A stretch of DNA of 56,500 bases. It comes from Lactobacillus kalixensis DSM 16043 (GTDB taxonomy: Bacteria > Bacillota > Bacilli > Lactobacillales > Lactobacillaceae). The position numbers and the translations under genes were made by a program. This document shows, piece after piece, positions 10,901-17,393 of the stretch. Position 1 is the first letter of the stretch; the number at the start of each line of letters is the position of its first letter. The notes beneath the pieces were generated by a model. The model was not told the DNA's origin. It made no database searches and saw nothing but the letters and a program-made list of their open reading frames with translations. The stretch lies in NCBI RefSeq assembly GCF_001434335.1, contig NZ_AZFM01000013.1, forward strand, positions 1 through 56,500, given 5' to 3'.

Positions 10901-11014
10901 AGGCAAACCTAATGAGAGCCCTCCTAAAAGGACTGAGGTTGCACCAATTGTCAATTTTCTAATTGAAAAATGATCTTTTCTTTCCATTTTTTCAATCTTT
11001 TTCTTTTTTTCCAT
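7916..11014 (-). CDS. LPXTG-anchored YSIRK Mub-type adhesin, 1032 aa
   Basis: A complete sortase-anchored surface protein. It has a YSIRK-type signal peptide (HFSIRKLTIGATSVLLGG, about residues 15-45, cleavage near AKADT), an acidic Ser/Thr/Glu/Asn-rich spacer to about 200 and then five to six Mub/MucBP-like modules (for example VEYVDTDGNLLTKF, VNYVDQNGNKLADS, VTYIDDNTNQVL, VKYVDEDGNELHP). A Pro/Thr/Asp-rich wall-spanning linker follows (about 860-985) with three [ST]-x-HA-type repeats, then LPQTGEDD, a hydrophobic helix and the tail KKRRKKN. AGAGGGA lies 8 nt before the ATG. Sortase A would join the Thr of LPQTG to peptidoglycan. The last Mub module and the DPTDPTKVTPNEPVP linker are close to those of the giant adhesin at 1-7337, suggesting duplication or exchange. 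Mucus adhesion is expected from the family; the specific ligand is unknown. Confidence 0.93.
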   Translation of the reverse strand: MEKKKKIEKMERKDHFSIRKLTIGATSVLLGGLSLGLPNTLAKADTNTNSNNNSGDQNVDVLSDPTQETPTSKANKEAAEIDQRAAAAAARVNSATSDVENQASVVSENDTKENNVETQTAEKVATNVEDHSTENSATEHQTETSTSNSTTSEENKPSEDQAALETEAEKKTNDQNKVAPAVQDQNKSEAAKDDQQEYNISITNIDDVTGETLYGTGTYKVKAGDKQKIYTGYVGYKLMNPEALEGYQFTSPGFGNAYLTAPDHDVNLTLHFAPLAPTVVEYVDTDGNLLTKFSDSSKASTSKSPFSDQDGINDSKFLARAIDIPGYELVSEPEIEKPITQVSSKDNVNAMVLKFVYKKIAEHAEDGLPQGGGITGTGEDYGISWSKLPGGVNIDLVKDNYGQNSYEETIKKMEDRYTKQGFSYIGVLNNHDDSDPTNRLELYISVHFLQHKNVTVNYVDQNGNKLADSVIISFNKDNPDQTNNGINPKQNWYPNGEWKSEQKSFDGYTLKTVKGATEGKFTTFAYNVTYVYTNEAAGKVTYIDDNTNQVLTTDDLTGTIDSTIDYSTADKIAGYEKQGYKLVSDNYSGATHIFNQDSTKNNFEVHLAHDILTSTVTKNGSQIVHYVFTDGTTAHDDSVQSTEFVQTIKTDAVTKQVISQEWNKENHTFDNVTSPTITGYHPDKKVVDGATVTVDNPISETTVIYAQNEHELRNQQELPASQLVKYVDEDGNELHPSASQSFTFTYTGDTYDKETGELISKGTWNVTSHGFTSEGVPVINGYYAISGFDYKDGKYTAGGFTAENTGTKEELNRTLTVVYRKLGKIVPVDSSGKPIPNVPTPSYTNDPTDPTKVTPNEPVPDIPGMTPQTPSVTPTDPGKDTPVPYTPTPDKPDIPTPQPTAPQPTNPTTPDTPAPTPNPQDVPSEPDETPDTPTPDDTVTSHATDDKTPDEPATVTPHATTNRDGDVTPHAAVDKKTPAADKTIATSEDKRATLPQTGEDDNEVLTAAGLALTNVIALALLAGADKKRRKKN

Positions 11015-11056
11015 GATTTTTCCCTCTACTTATATCTATACACCAAAATAATTCTA

Positions 11057-11074
11057 AAATAACATCTGTTATTT
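11057..11074 (-). promoter_or_regulatory. Perfect dyad in the adhesin leader
   Basis: AAATAACA-TC-TGTTATTT is an exact inverted repeat of 8-nt arms, about 43 nt upstream of the start at 11014. It fits an operator for a dimeric regulator, or a leader hairpin. The core AATAACA-nn-TGT recurs upstream of the other adhesin (7462-7473). No convincing -35/-10 pair was fixed here. Confidence 0.4.
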
Positions 11075-11182
11075 ACCCTTCAAATACTATGATATCACAA
11101 ATTAATAGGCTTTATATGTTGTTTACACCTTAAATAATAATATGAAACTAATACTTTTGCATGTTTATTGCCTAAAGAGCAG

Positions 11183-11212
11183 AAAAAAAGACCAGAAAAA
11201 AAGTTTCTGATC
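11183..11212 (-). terminator. Terminator of the MFS transporter gene
   Basis: On the minus strand GATCAGAAA, a short loop and TTTCTGGTC (with G-T pairing) are followed by seven T. It lies 19 nt past the transporter stop codon at 11231. Confidence 0.7.
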
Positions 11213-11230
11213 ATCATTTATTATTCATTT

Positions 11231-12571
11231 TTATTCTGCATAAGTTTCCTTAATAGAAACAACCGAAATTGCTGCTAAGAATGCGGAAATACCAGTAATT
11301 AGCATCATAGCTGGCATTGAATTACCTACCATTGGGAACAAGATGAAACTTACTAATGAAGCAACAATCTGTGGTAAACAGATTGAGCAGTTGAACAATC
11401 CTAGGTATGCACCCATGTGTTCACCAGAAATCGCATTTGACACCATCGTCAATGGATACGTGTTCATCCCTGCCCATGAAATACCAATCAAGATGAATGA
11501 TAAAATCAGCAAGTTTTGATCATGAATCAAAAAGATTGAAGTATAACCAATTGCTCCAAGTAATAAGCTGATACCATAACCAGCCTTGTGGTGGTTATTA
11601 GGTACTTTAGCCAAAACATATGACCAGACTACTGCAGCAATTGATTGAACTGCTGTTAATACTCCAAACCAATTACCCGCGATTTGGTAACCAGATGATG
11701 AAGCATTAGTAGTGTTCCAAACATTTTGAGCAATCGCACCAGTTGCATAAGTTGATAAATATTGGAATGAAATCCAGCTAAAGAATTGAACTAAGCAGAC
11801 TTGCCAGAAAATCTTAGGTGCAACTTTTAGCAAATGAATCCAGCCGCCATCAGACTTTTTAGTAGTACTACTTAAGCCATGGTACTTAGCATATGTATCA
11901 GGATCATATTCGTGAACCTTTGTTACTGTTAACAAACTAGTAATAACAAGAATAGCAGCACCAACATAAAATGAAATAATTACTGATTGTGGTACAACAC
12001 CCTTCTTAGCGGTGTTAGCCACCCCAAGCGTAGTTAACAAGAATGGGAAAAATGCGGCAATTACGGAACCAGAGTTAGATAACATACTCTGAATACCATA
12101 AGCATAAGACTTCTGCTCGTCATTAACCATATCACCGATCATCATCTTAAACGGCTGCATCGCCATGTTAGCAGCAACATCCAAAATTGCAATCGCAACC
12201 GCACCAACCGTCAAAGCTTCAATTGACCCATATCCCAGACCAAAGCCACCAATATTAGGCAAAATCAGCATTGTGATTACCGCGAAAATCATCCCTACTA
12301 ATAAATATGGAAGACGACGGCCAATTTTAGGAATCCAAGTACGATCTGACATTGTACCAATAGCTGGTTGAACGACTAACCCTGCAAGTGGTGGTAATAT
12401 GAAGAACCATCCTAATTTAGTAGGGTCCGCACCTAAAGTCTGAAAGATTCTACTCATTTGGGAAGTTTCAAGAGTAAAGGCAATTTGCACTCCTAGATAC
12501 CCCATATTAATCATCCAGATTACATTGCTTGCTAAAGTAGGCAGACCCGTGCCTCTTTTTTCCTCTGTCAT
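11231..12571 (-). CDS. MFS/GPH-type (SLC45-like) sugar transporter
   Basis: About 446 residues with roughly 12 hydrophobic segments. The N-terminal half carries TLETSQMSRIFQ and, after the second helix, GTMSDRTWIPKIGRRLPYLL, the conserved cytoplasmic loop (D-R...G-R-R) of the major facilitator superfamily. The pattern matches the sucrose/maltose proton-symporter branch (SLC45-like/GPH), so a disaccharide importer is likely; the substrate is not readable. A longer frame goes up to 12643, but GAGGAGA 7 nt before the ATG at 12571 decides the start, and the promoter -10 lies inside the longer version. It stands alone, without a sugar hydrolase beside it. The promoter carries catabolite-control-like sites, which fits a carbohydrate transporter. 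Confidence 0.85.
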   Translation of the reverse strand: MTEEKRGTGLPTLASNVIWMINMGYLGVQIAFTLETSQMSRIFQTLGADPTKLGWFFILPPLAGLVVQPAIGTMSDRTWIPKIGRRLPYLLVGMIFAVITMLILPNIGGFGLGYGSIEALTVGAVAIAILDVAANMAMQPFKMMIGDMVNDEQKSYAYGIQSMLSNSGSVIAAFFPFLLTTLGVANTAKKGVVPQSVIISFYVGAAILVITSLLTVTKVHEYDPDTYAKYHGLSSTTKKSDGGWIHLLKVAPKIFWQVCLVQFFSWISFQYLSTYATGAIAQNVWNTTNASSSGYQIAGNWFGVLTAVQSIAAVVWSYVLAKVPNNHHKAGYGISLLLGAIGYTSIFLIHDQNLLILSFILIGISWAGMNTYPLTMVSNAISGEHMGAYLGLFNCSICLPQIVASLVSFILFPMVGNSMPAMMLITGISAFLAAISVVSIKETYAE

Positions 12572-12587
12572 AATGATATCTCCTCGT

Positions 12588-12661
12588 ATTAAGCGTTTAC
12601 ATTGATAAATTATATCCTTTTGGTAATCGCTTTCAATATGCAAAACGCTGTTACCGGTAAC
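12588..12661 (-). promoter_or_regulatory. Composite sugar-regulated promoter of the MFS gene (two cre-like sites and a LacI-type palindrome)
   Basis: Minus-strand TTGAAA (12631-12636), 16 nt, TATAAT (12609-12614). A cre-like site GGTAATCGCTTTCA (12622-12635, 13 of 14 to TGWAANCGNTNWCA) covers the -35 and spacer, where CcpA would repress. A second cre-like site ATTAAGCGTTTACA (12589-12602, 12 of 14) lies between the -10 and the start codon. Upstream of the -35, GTTACCGGTAAC (12650-12661) is a perfect palindrome with the central CG typical of LacI-family operators. No LacI gene lies in the window. Confidence 0.6.
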
Positions 12662-12720
12662 TAAAAAAGCGCATTCAAGAAAATAATTATTAAGAAATTT
12701 TCAAGAAGTAAGCTTTTCTC

Positions 12721-12749
12721 TTTTAAAAAGTGACACTGTGTCATATTAT
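12721..12749 (+). promoter_or_regulatory. Promoter of the 78-aa gene with an operator-like dyad
   Basis: A weak -35 (TTTTAA, 12721-12726), 17-nt spacer and TATTAT (12744-12749). The spacer ends with TGACAC-T-GTGTCA (12731-12743), an exact inverted repeat around one base. The site would be blocked by a bound dimer and looks like operators of TetR-type repressors; a TetR-family gene lies next door, at 13071-13712. Confidence 0.5.
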
Positions 12750-12790
12750 ACTTTTAGAGATAATAACTAATGTCGCAGGAGGTCCTTATT

Positions 12791-13027
12791 TTGTTAAAAT
12801 CCAATTTTACTGTCAAAGAAGTTAACTACTACGATATTTTTGGTACAAAAATCTGCCAAAAGCATGTTTCAATGCCGTATAGTCTAAACCAATCCAAGAT
12901 GGTTCAAGCAGTTGAAGAACACCTTCCAAAAAATTATCGTGTAATTTCTAACTTCTTCTATCCACACTTCAAACAGAGTCAACTCAACATCGCCATTGAG
13001 CGTATTAAAGAGTTTGATGAAAACTAA
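12791..13027 (+). CDS. Small protein of unknown function, 78 aa, TTG start
   Basis: Not a family I recognise. The protein starts MLKSNFTVKEVNYYDIFGTK, has a mixed soluble composition and no signal peptide or membrane helix. The frame can be extended to an ATG at 12770, but that ATG has no ribosome-binding site, and the ideal AGGAGG (12777-12782) lies inside the extended version, 8 nt before TTG 12791. TTG is therefore the better start. It is divergent from the MFS gene, has its own promoter with a dyad operator candidate and ends at a terminator shared with the convergent TetR gene. Regulation by that TetR protein is inference. Confidence 0.65.
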   Translation: MLKSNFTVKEVNYYDIFGTKICQKHVSMPYSLNQSKMVQAVEEHLPKNYRVISNFFYPHFKQSQLNIAIERIKEFDEN

Positions 13028-13028
13028 C

Positions 13029-13067
13029 AAAAAACGACAAATTCCTTCATAAGAATTTGTCGTTTTT
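13029..13067. terminator. Bidirectional terminator between the 78-aa gene and the TetR gene
   Basis: AAAAACGACAAATTC, an 8-nt loop, then GAATTTGTCGTTTTT: a perfect 15-bp hairpin with A-run and T-run on either side, between two convergent stop codons. Confidence 0.9.
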
Positions 13068-13070
13068 GCT

Positions 13071-13712
13071 TTAATTATCTTCTGCACTGCCAAGAGAAAG
13101 ATTTGAAATTGGGGCATTTCTTAAGAAAACTAGGATGTTCTGACGAACATCATAAGGTGATAAGCGATCACTATAGTTAAGTAAAACTCTAATAAGACCA
13201 ATCATGCTATGAACAAATACTTGAACACTAATTGTCAATTTCATTTGCTCTTTTTCAGTCATATTCAAGTTCTCTATGTCATTCACCTCTCCCATTCGCT
13301 TGATGAATTCATCGCAGCCAGCCTTGAAAATTAAATTGTAAAATCTTATATCACCGTTATCTGATAATAAGACTTGAATTTCCTTCTTGCGTTCAAAGCA
13401 AAAAGCAATTGTATTCTTTGTAGAGTTAAGGACCGCTTCAAGTTGTTCTTGGACTGGCAAATTTAAGTCAATATCTGCCAAATTTTCACGATCTTTTTCT
13501 ACACTCTTTAAATAATCAGTAATAAAAGTATCTTCCGCATCTTTTAGCAAACTATTCACATCAGAGTAATATTGGTAAAAAGTACGGGAACTAACTCCAG
13601 CGGTTTTAATAATGTCTTTCACTTTTAACTCATTTATTCTCTTTTCTTCAAGACATGTTAAAAGTGCAGAGATTAAATTACTCTTAGTATTTTGAATTCG
13701 AATATCTACCAT
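13071..13712 (-). CDS. TetR/AcrR-family transcriptional regulator
   Basis: 213 residues. The N-terminal helix-turn-helix is clear: NELKVKDIIKTAGVSSRTFYQYY (about 27-49), with the F-Y-x-Y-Y end of the recognition helix typical of TetR proteins, followed by a helical ligand/dimer domain with no recognisable inducer site. Such proteins repress their targets until they bind a small molecule, often controlling transporters. The start at ATG 13712 has only a distant GAGG (13 nt), so initiation may be weak. It is convergent with the 78-aa gene, whose promoter carries a TetR-like dyad, and divergent from the 129-aa gene. Confidence 0.85.
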   Translation of the reverse strand: MVDIRIQNTKSNLISALLTCLEEKRINELKVKDIIKTAGVSSRTFYQYYSDVNSLLKDAEDTFITDYLKSVEKDRENLADIDLNLPVQEQLEAVLNSTKNTIAFCFERKKEIQVLLSDNGDIRFYNLIFKAGCDEFIKRMGEVNDIENLNMTEKEQMKLTISVQVFVHSMIGLIRVLLNYSDRLSPYDVRQNILVFLRNAPISNLSLGSAEDN

Positions 13713-13859
13713 TAAATTTTGCCAACCTCACCATCTTTTCTAGATTATAAGTAGTCATTTTCTTCATTTTCCATTGCTTAGCAATATTATATAACAAAGA
13801 AAAATATTTTTTACTTATGGCTCTAACTTTTTCATTTTTTCGTTTAGACTTTAGAATAA

Positions 13860-13888
13860 TTGTACGCAAATTATACCAATTCTATAAT
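13860..13888 (+). promoter_or_regulatory. Promoter of the 129-aa gene
   Basis: TTGTAC (13860-13865), 17-nt spacer, TATAAT (13883-13888), 35 nt before the start codon. The spacer also contains a minus-strand TATAAT (13870-13875) that could serve the divergent TetR gene. Confidence 0.65.
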
Positions 13889-13922
13889 GAAAGTAAAGAA
13901 AAGTGCGATAGGATAACTAAAA

Positions 13923-14312
13923 ATGATTAACTTAGAAAATAATTATTTACCAAGTGAAAAGGATAATGTATTACTAGATAAGTTCGAAGAAATGCTATTG
14001 AACCAGAACATTTACTATCCTTTTCAACCAATGAAACACATTAATCAAGAATTTATCAATTTCATCAGTAGCCTAGGAAGAGATCTCTTGACCAATTTTG
14101 CTGTGAAGTCGAAGTCACGACAAGTGATCTTTAATAGGTTGATGAATATCAGTTATCAGTATTTAGCAAAAAATAACGTTGCTATTGATAATTATGCTTT
14201 AAGTCAAAATTGGATCAATTTAATTAATGTAACCTACTGCAATTATGGCATCGACATCAACATGGCTTCACTTCTCGAAAAAGTTGAAGAAGCCAACAAG
14301 ATGTTTAGTTAA
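13923..14312 (+). CDS. Conserved-looking hypothetical protein, 129 aa
   Basis: Unrecognised. It begins MINLENNYLPSEKDNVLLDK and is a soluble, probably mostly helical protein with many Asn, Tyr and Leu, without a signal peptide or membrane helix. The start is supported by TAGGAT 9 nt upstream and a near-consensus promoter. It is monocistronic, closed by a strong hairpin shared with the glycosyltransferase operon. It sits divergent to a TetR gene, but no operator-like dyad was seen between them. No function is proposed. Confidence 0.7.
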   Translation: MINLENNYLPSEKDNVLLDKFEEMLLNQNIYYPFQPMKHINQEFINFISSLGRDLLTNFAVKSKSRQVIFNRLMNISYQYLAKNNVAIDNYALSQNWINLINVTYCNYGIDINMASLLEKVEEANKMFS

Positions 14313-14353
14313 TTAACCTTGAGCGAAAATATTATTTTCTTCCTAACTGCAAC

Positions 14354-14390
14354 AAACCCACTAGACTAATTACGAATCTAGTGGGTTTTA
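14354..14390. terminator. Bidirectional terminator at the end of the glycosyltransferase operon
   Basis: AAACCCACTAGA, 11-nt loop, TCTAGTGGGTTT followed by T-rich sequence; it lies between convergent stop codons at 14312 and 14395 and can serve both. Confidence 0.9.
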
Positions 14391-14394
14391 TTGT

Positions 14395-16380
14395 TTATTT
14401 TTCAATCCTAGCACAAATTTCTGCATCAAACTCCGGATCATCTGGCAAATCAATATCTTGATCAAAGTTAAATTCTGCAGTGTGTTTATTTTGTAATTTA
14501 ACTTTATGGTCAACCCCCATCTTGAACCATTCATATTCCCCAATATCAATCATTTGCTGGTGTAGATCAAGCAAATCATCGACAACAACTTTAGCTGTAG
14601 GTCCAAGCATTAGTAAGACAAGACGACCTTGGCAATTTTCCCTAATCGCATCTTCAATTTCGTTAAGTTTAGCAAAGGCGTTGTGAGACGGACAAATAAT
14701 CCGCTTGATTGATTTAGCGTTGTTGAATAAATCATTACCTTCACCGGATCGAGTCAATTCACCTTCAACAATCAAAATGTCCTTATCTTGCCACAATTCT
14801 TTTAATTTATCAAAATATGTAGCTGATTTACTCTTATCAGCAAGATCAATATAAGGCCGTGAAATGAAAGTCGAAATATAGAAATTATCTTTGTCAGCGA
14901 TGTCTTTGAATAAATTGGTGTACTTTAAAAAGGCATCACTCAACTTATTACCAAAGATATCTGGCAAGCCGACAGCCAATCGTTTATCACTGCCGCGAGT
15001 CATTAATAATTTCAATCTTCTAGCTAAACTTGGATCATAATCTTGATAAGCAATATTTTCGCCGTTCATTAAACGAAATTCACTCTCACCTAAATTAACT
15101 ACTGAAGATCTTTTTTTGAGCAAATAAGCTATCGACTGATCACAATTCATGATTCTGATTTTTTCATCAAATTTTTTCCAATCAGCCAACATTGAAATAG
15201 CATCAATCATTTCGTCAACATCGTCATCCGAAAATACCTGATAGTAATTGTCGAAGCTTTCAGTTTTTACATTTTCAAATGTTAAAATCGGCTTACCTTG
15301 TTTATCTATCTGATTCAAAATATTATCTATTTTTCCTGATTGATCATTAATATCAAGATAAATATCGGTATTTTTAATTTCATGATCGACTCGCCAATTT
15401 GTAGAACTTTGATCCAACTGAATATTTGGATATTTTAATAACGCCTTTAACACATGAGACATCTCAGTATATGCACCAATGACAAATTTAATATTAGGTA
15501 ATTTTTGAGCTAATTTTTCAATAAATTTAATATCATCAGTATTGGTTAAAGTGTAAGTCGTTAAATCGAAATGTGGGTCGTGAATTTCACTTCTATCAAA
15601 ATTGGCCCATTTATTTACAATTTCTGACCATTCTAGGAAATGATAGTGCCACCAATCTTCTCTCATTCTAACGGAAGATAAAAAGTTAAACGGTTTGTCG
15701 GCAGTAACATAATGAACAATCACTGGATTCTTAATAGAATTTATTTTATCTAAGACATCTTGTCGATCTTGCATTCCAATTAAAAGATCAAACCCTACTT
15801 GATCGTTATATTCTAATGGCAATTCTCCAATTTCGCCTTTAAAATAGTTATTAAATACAGTTTGATCACCATTAGATAAATTTTTTTCAGCACCTAAATT
15901 AAGTAATTTTTTTGTTAAATTAGGATCTTTTTTCAGTTCTTTATTATTCATCAAAATGACGCCTGTATTTAACTCGAACTTTTCTTCAATATAGAAATCT
16001 CTGACGCCTAACAGTTTATTATCATCAAAATCATATTTAAATAAATCATTTAATGAATGAACAACTATCGTATCGGAATCCAAATAAAGAACCTTATCTT
16101 CCGGCACAAGCATGGGAATCAGGCAACGAGCATATGAAAGCAAATTGATATGATGCCAGCTAACAACTACATCTTCAAGCAGATCCGGATTAAACTTCGC
16201 ATCCACAATTTCTGCACCCATCTGCTTAGCATATTGATTAACGCGAACGAACCACTCTTGTGGAATGTCAAAATTGAGTAGATAAATTTTAACATCATCA
16301 TTGTTCCACAAAATTGACTTAATCGTAGTTTCCGCATTATTTAAATATTTATAATCTGCACCTAACGCGATTGTTTTCAT
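14395..16380 (-). CDS. Three-module glycosyltransferase: GT8 + GT-B-like segment + GT-D (DUF1792)
   Basis: 661 residues from ATG 16380 (AGGTG 6 nt upstream; the in-frame GTG at 16389 lies inside that site). Residues 1 to about 265 are a GT8-type domain (LgtC-like) with KVLYLDSDTIVV carrying the D-x-D metal motif. About 280-400 resembles the C-terminal half of GtfB (KFVIGAYTEMSHVLKALLKYPN parallels the FNIAAVTEMSDKL stretch of the gene at 28264). About 425-645 is a GT-D (DUF1792) domain: EFRLMNGENIAYQDYDPSLA, ILIVEGELTRSGEGNDLFNN, PSHNAFAKL, LLMLGPTAKVV, YEWFKMG. GT-D enzymes such as streptococcal dGT1 add glucose to SRRP glycans, so glycan extension on the SRRP is the likely job. The expected GDGEF metal motif reads GESEF here. 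Third gene of the operon, directly after the Gtf3-like gene. Confidence 0.85.
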   Translation of the reverse strand: MKTIALGADYKYLNNAETTIKSILWNNDDVKIYLLNFDIPQEWFVRVNQYAKQMGAEIVDAKFNPDLLEDVVVSWHHINLLSYARCLIPMLVPEDKVLYLDSDTIVVHSLNDLFKYDFDDNKLLGVRDFYIEEKFELNTGVILMNNKELKKDPNLTKKLLNLGAEKNLSNGDQTVFNNYFKGEIGELPLEYNDQVGFDLLIGMQDRQDVLDKINSIKNPVIVHYVTADKPFNFLSSVRMREDWWHYHFLEWSEIVNKWANFDRSEIHDPHFDLTTYTLTNTDDIKFIEKLAQKLPNIKFVIGAYTEMSHVLKALLKYPNIQLDQSSTNWRVDHEIKNTDIYLDINDQSGKIDNILNQIDKQGKPILTFENVKTESFDNYYQVFSDDDVDEMIDAISMLADWKKFDEKIRIMNCDQSIAYLLKKRSSVVNLGESEFRLMNGENIAYQDYDPSLARRLKLLMTRGSDKRLAVGLPDIFGNKLSDAFLKYTNLFKDIADKDNFYISTFISRPYIDLADKSKSATYFDKLKELWQDKDILIVEGELTRSGEGNDLFNNAKSIKRIICPSHNAFAKLNEIEDAIRENCQGRLVLLMLGPTAKVVVDDLLDLHQQMIDIGEYEWFKMGVDHKVKLQNKHTAEFNFDQDIDLPDDPEFDAEICARIEK

Positions 16381-16389
16381 AATTTTCAC

Positions 16390-17391
16390 CTAGTTAAAAA
16401 CTCTGTAGACTGCTTCCATCAATGCTTGCTTTAAGAAATAACCATTTCTAGTCAATTTTCCCATCTTATTAACGTTATCAGCTAATTCCAGATACTCGTC
16501 TTCGGTTGTATGATCGATAAAATCTACAGCTTCATCTTCGGTTTCAATAACCTTACCCAAATGGTACTCACTCACAATTTCTTGTTGAGCAATACCTTGG
16601 TGAACAAGAATTGGTAAGCCTGCTGACAAATATGTTCCAAACTTCATTGAGGAATTCATCTTCCAATAAAGTTTCATCTCAGGTGGTTCCCACAAAACAC
16701 CATATCCACCGATTTTGTGCATTTTTAACATTAGTTCTTCATTGGGAAGCGGATGATGTTGAATTAAATTAGGATTACTACTTTGGTCTTTTGAATAATA
16801 GTGAAGTGGAATGTCGTGACTTGGCCATGAATTTGCAAATTGGAACTTATTTGGATCACTTGGAAATTGAACAAGCTTTTTCATCTCGTGAAGTGGCTGT
16901 TGGAGTTCAATAATATCCGTTGGATTATCCCAGACATAATGATATACGAACTTCTTAACAGTGCAGCCGTGCGCAATTAAATGCTCTTTCATCACATGAT
17001 TCGGTACAATCAACACCTCTGCTTGGTTATAAATTTGGATCCACTCATCCAATTCATCCCAGTGGCCAAACATATACGGACCAATATCATGGATAAAAAT
17101 TACAACGTGAGCACTATTCATCCGTCTCTTAACACCTTTAGCTAACTCCATATCAAACTTAGAAGTATTCCAAGAAGGGAGTTGCAAAACTACCACATCA
17201 TTACTTTCAACAGCAGATAAAGTTCCACTAATGCGCGCTCTTAACTGGTCCTCAGGTTCTTCAAAATTGGGACCCGTGCAATATATGCCAATCTCGTTAA
17301 ATCCTAATTCTCTACCAATATCGACTGACATCATCTGTGCTAAGCCAGCCGTTCTCTTGATCCCGTGCAGACCTGTCATCCATACTTTCAT
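16390..17391 (-). CDS. Gtf3-like glycosyltransferase (SRRP glycan extension), second copy
   Basis: 333 residues, starting MKVWMTGLHGIKRTAGLAQM, with GGYGVLWEPPEMKLYWKMNS and FGTYLSAGLPILVHQG (about 220-270). This is the G-G-(F/Y)-G and (L/I)-S-A-G-L-P-(I/V) signature of the Gtf3/GtfC family, GT-B-like enzymes that add the second sugar to O-GlcNAc on SRRPs. No membrane helix; cytosolic. It starts 2 nt after the stop of its paralogue at 17394, with GGGTGA as ribosome-binding site, and its TAG abuts the next gene. The sugar donor cannot be read; the two Gtf3-like paralogues are strongly diverged and may use different donors or acceptors. Confidence 0.85.
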   Translation of the reverse strand: MKVWMTGLHGIKRTAGLAQMMSVDIGRELGFNEIGIYCTGPNFEEPEDQLRARISGTLSAVESNDVVVLQLPSWNTSKFDMELAKGVKRRMNSAHVVIFIHDIGPYMFGHWDELDEWIQIYNQAEVLIVPNHVMKEHLIAHGCTVKKFVYHYVWDNPTDIIELQQPLHEMKKLVQFPSDPNKFQFANSWPSHDIPLHYYSKDQSSNPNLIQHHPLPNEELMLKMHKIGGYGVLWEPPEMKLYWKMNSSMKFGTYLSAGLPILVHQGIAQQEIVSEYHLGKVIETEDEAVDFIDHTTEDEYLELADNVNKMGKLTRNGYFLKQALMEAVYRVFN

Positions 17392-17393
17392 AT

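Noticed and set aside
13684-13869. 61-codon minus-strand open frame overlapping the TetR start
   Set aside because: Overlaps the TetR N-terminus out of frame, has a Lys-rich random composition and no ribosome-binding site.
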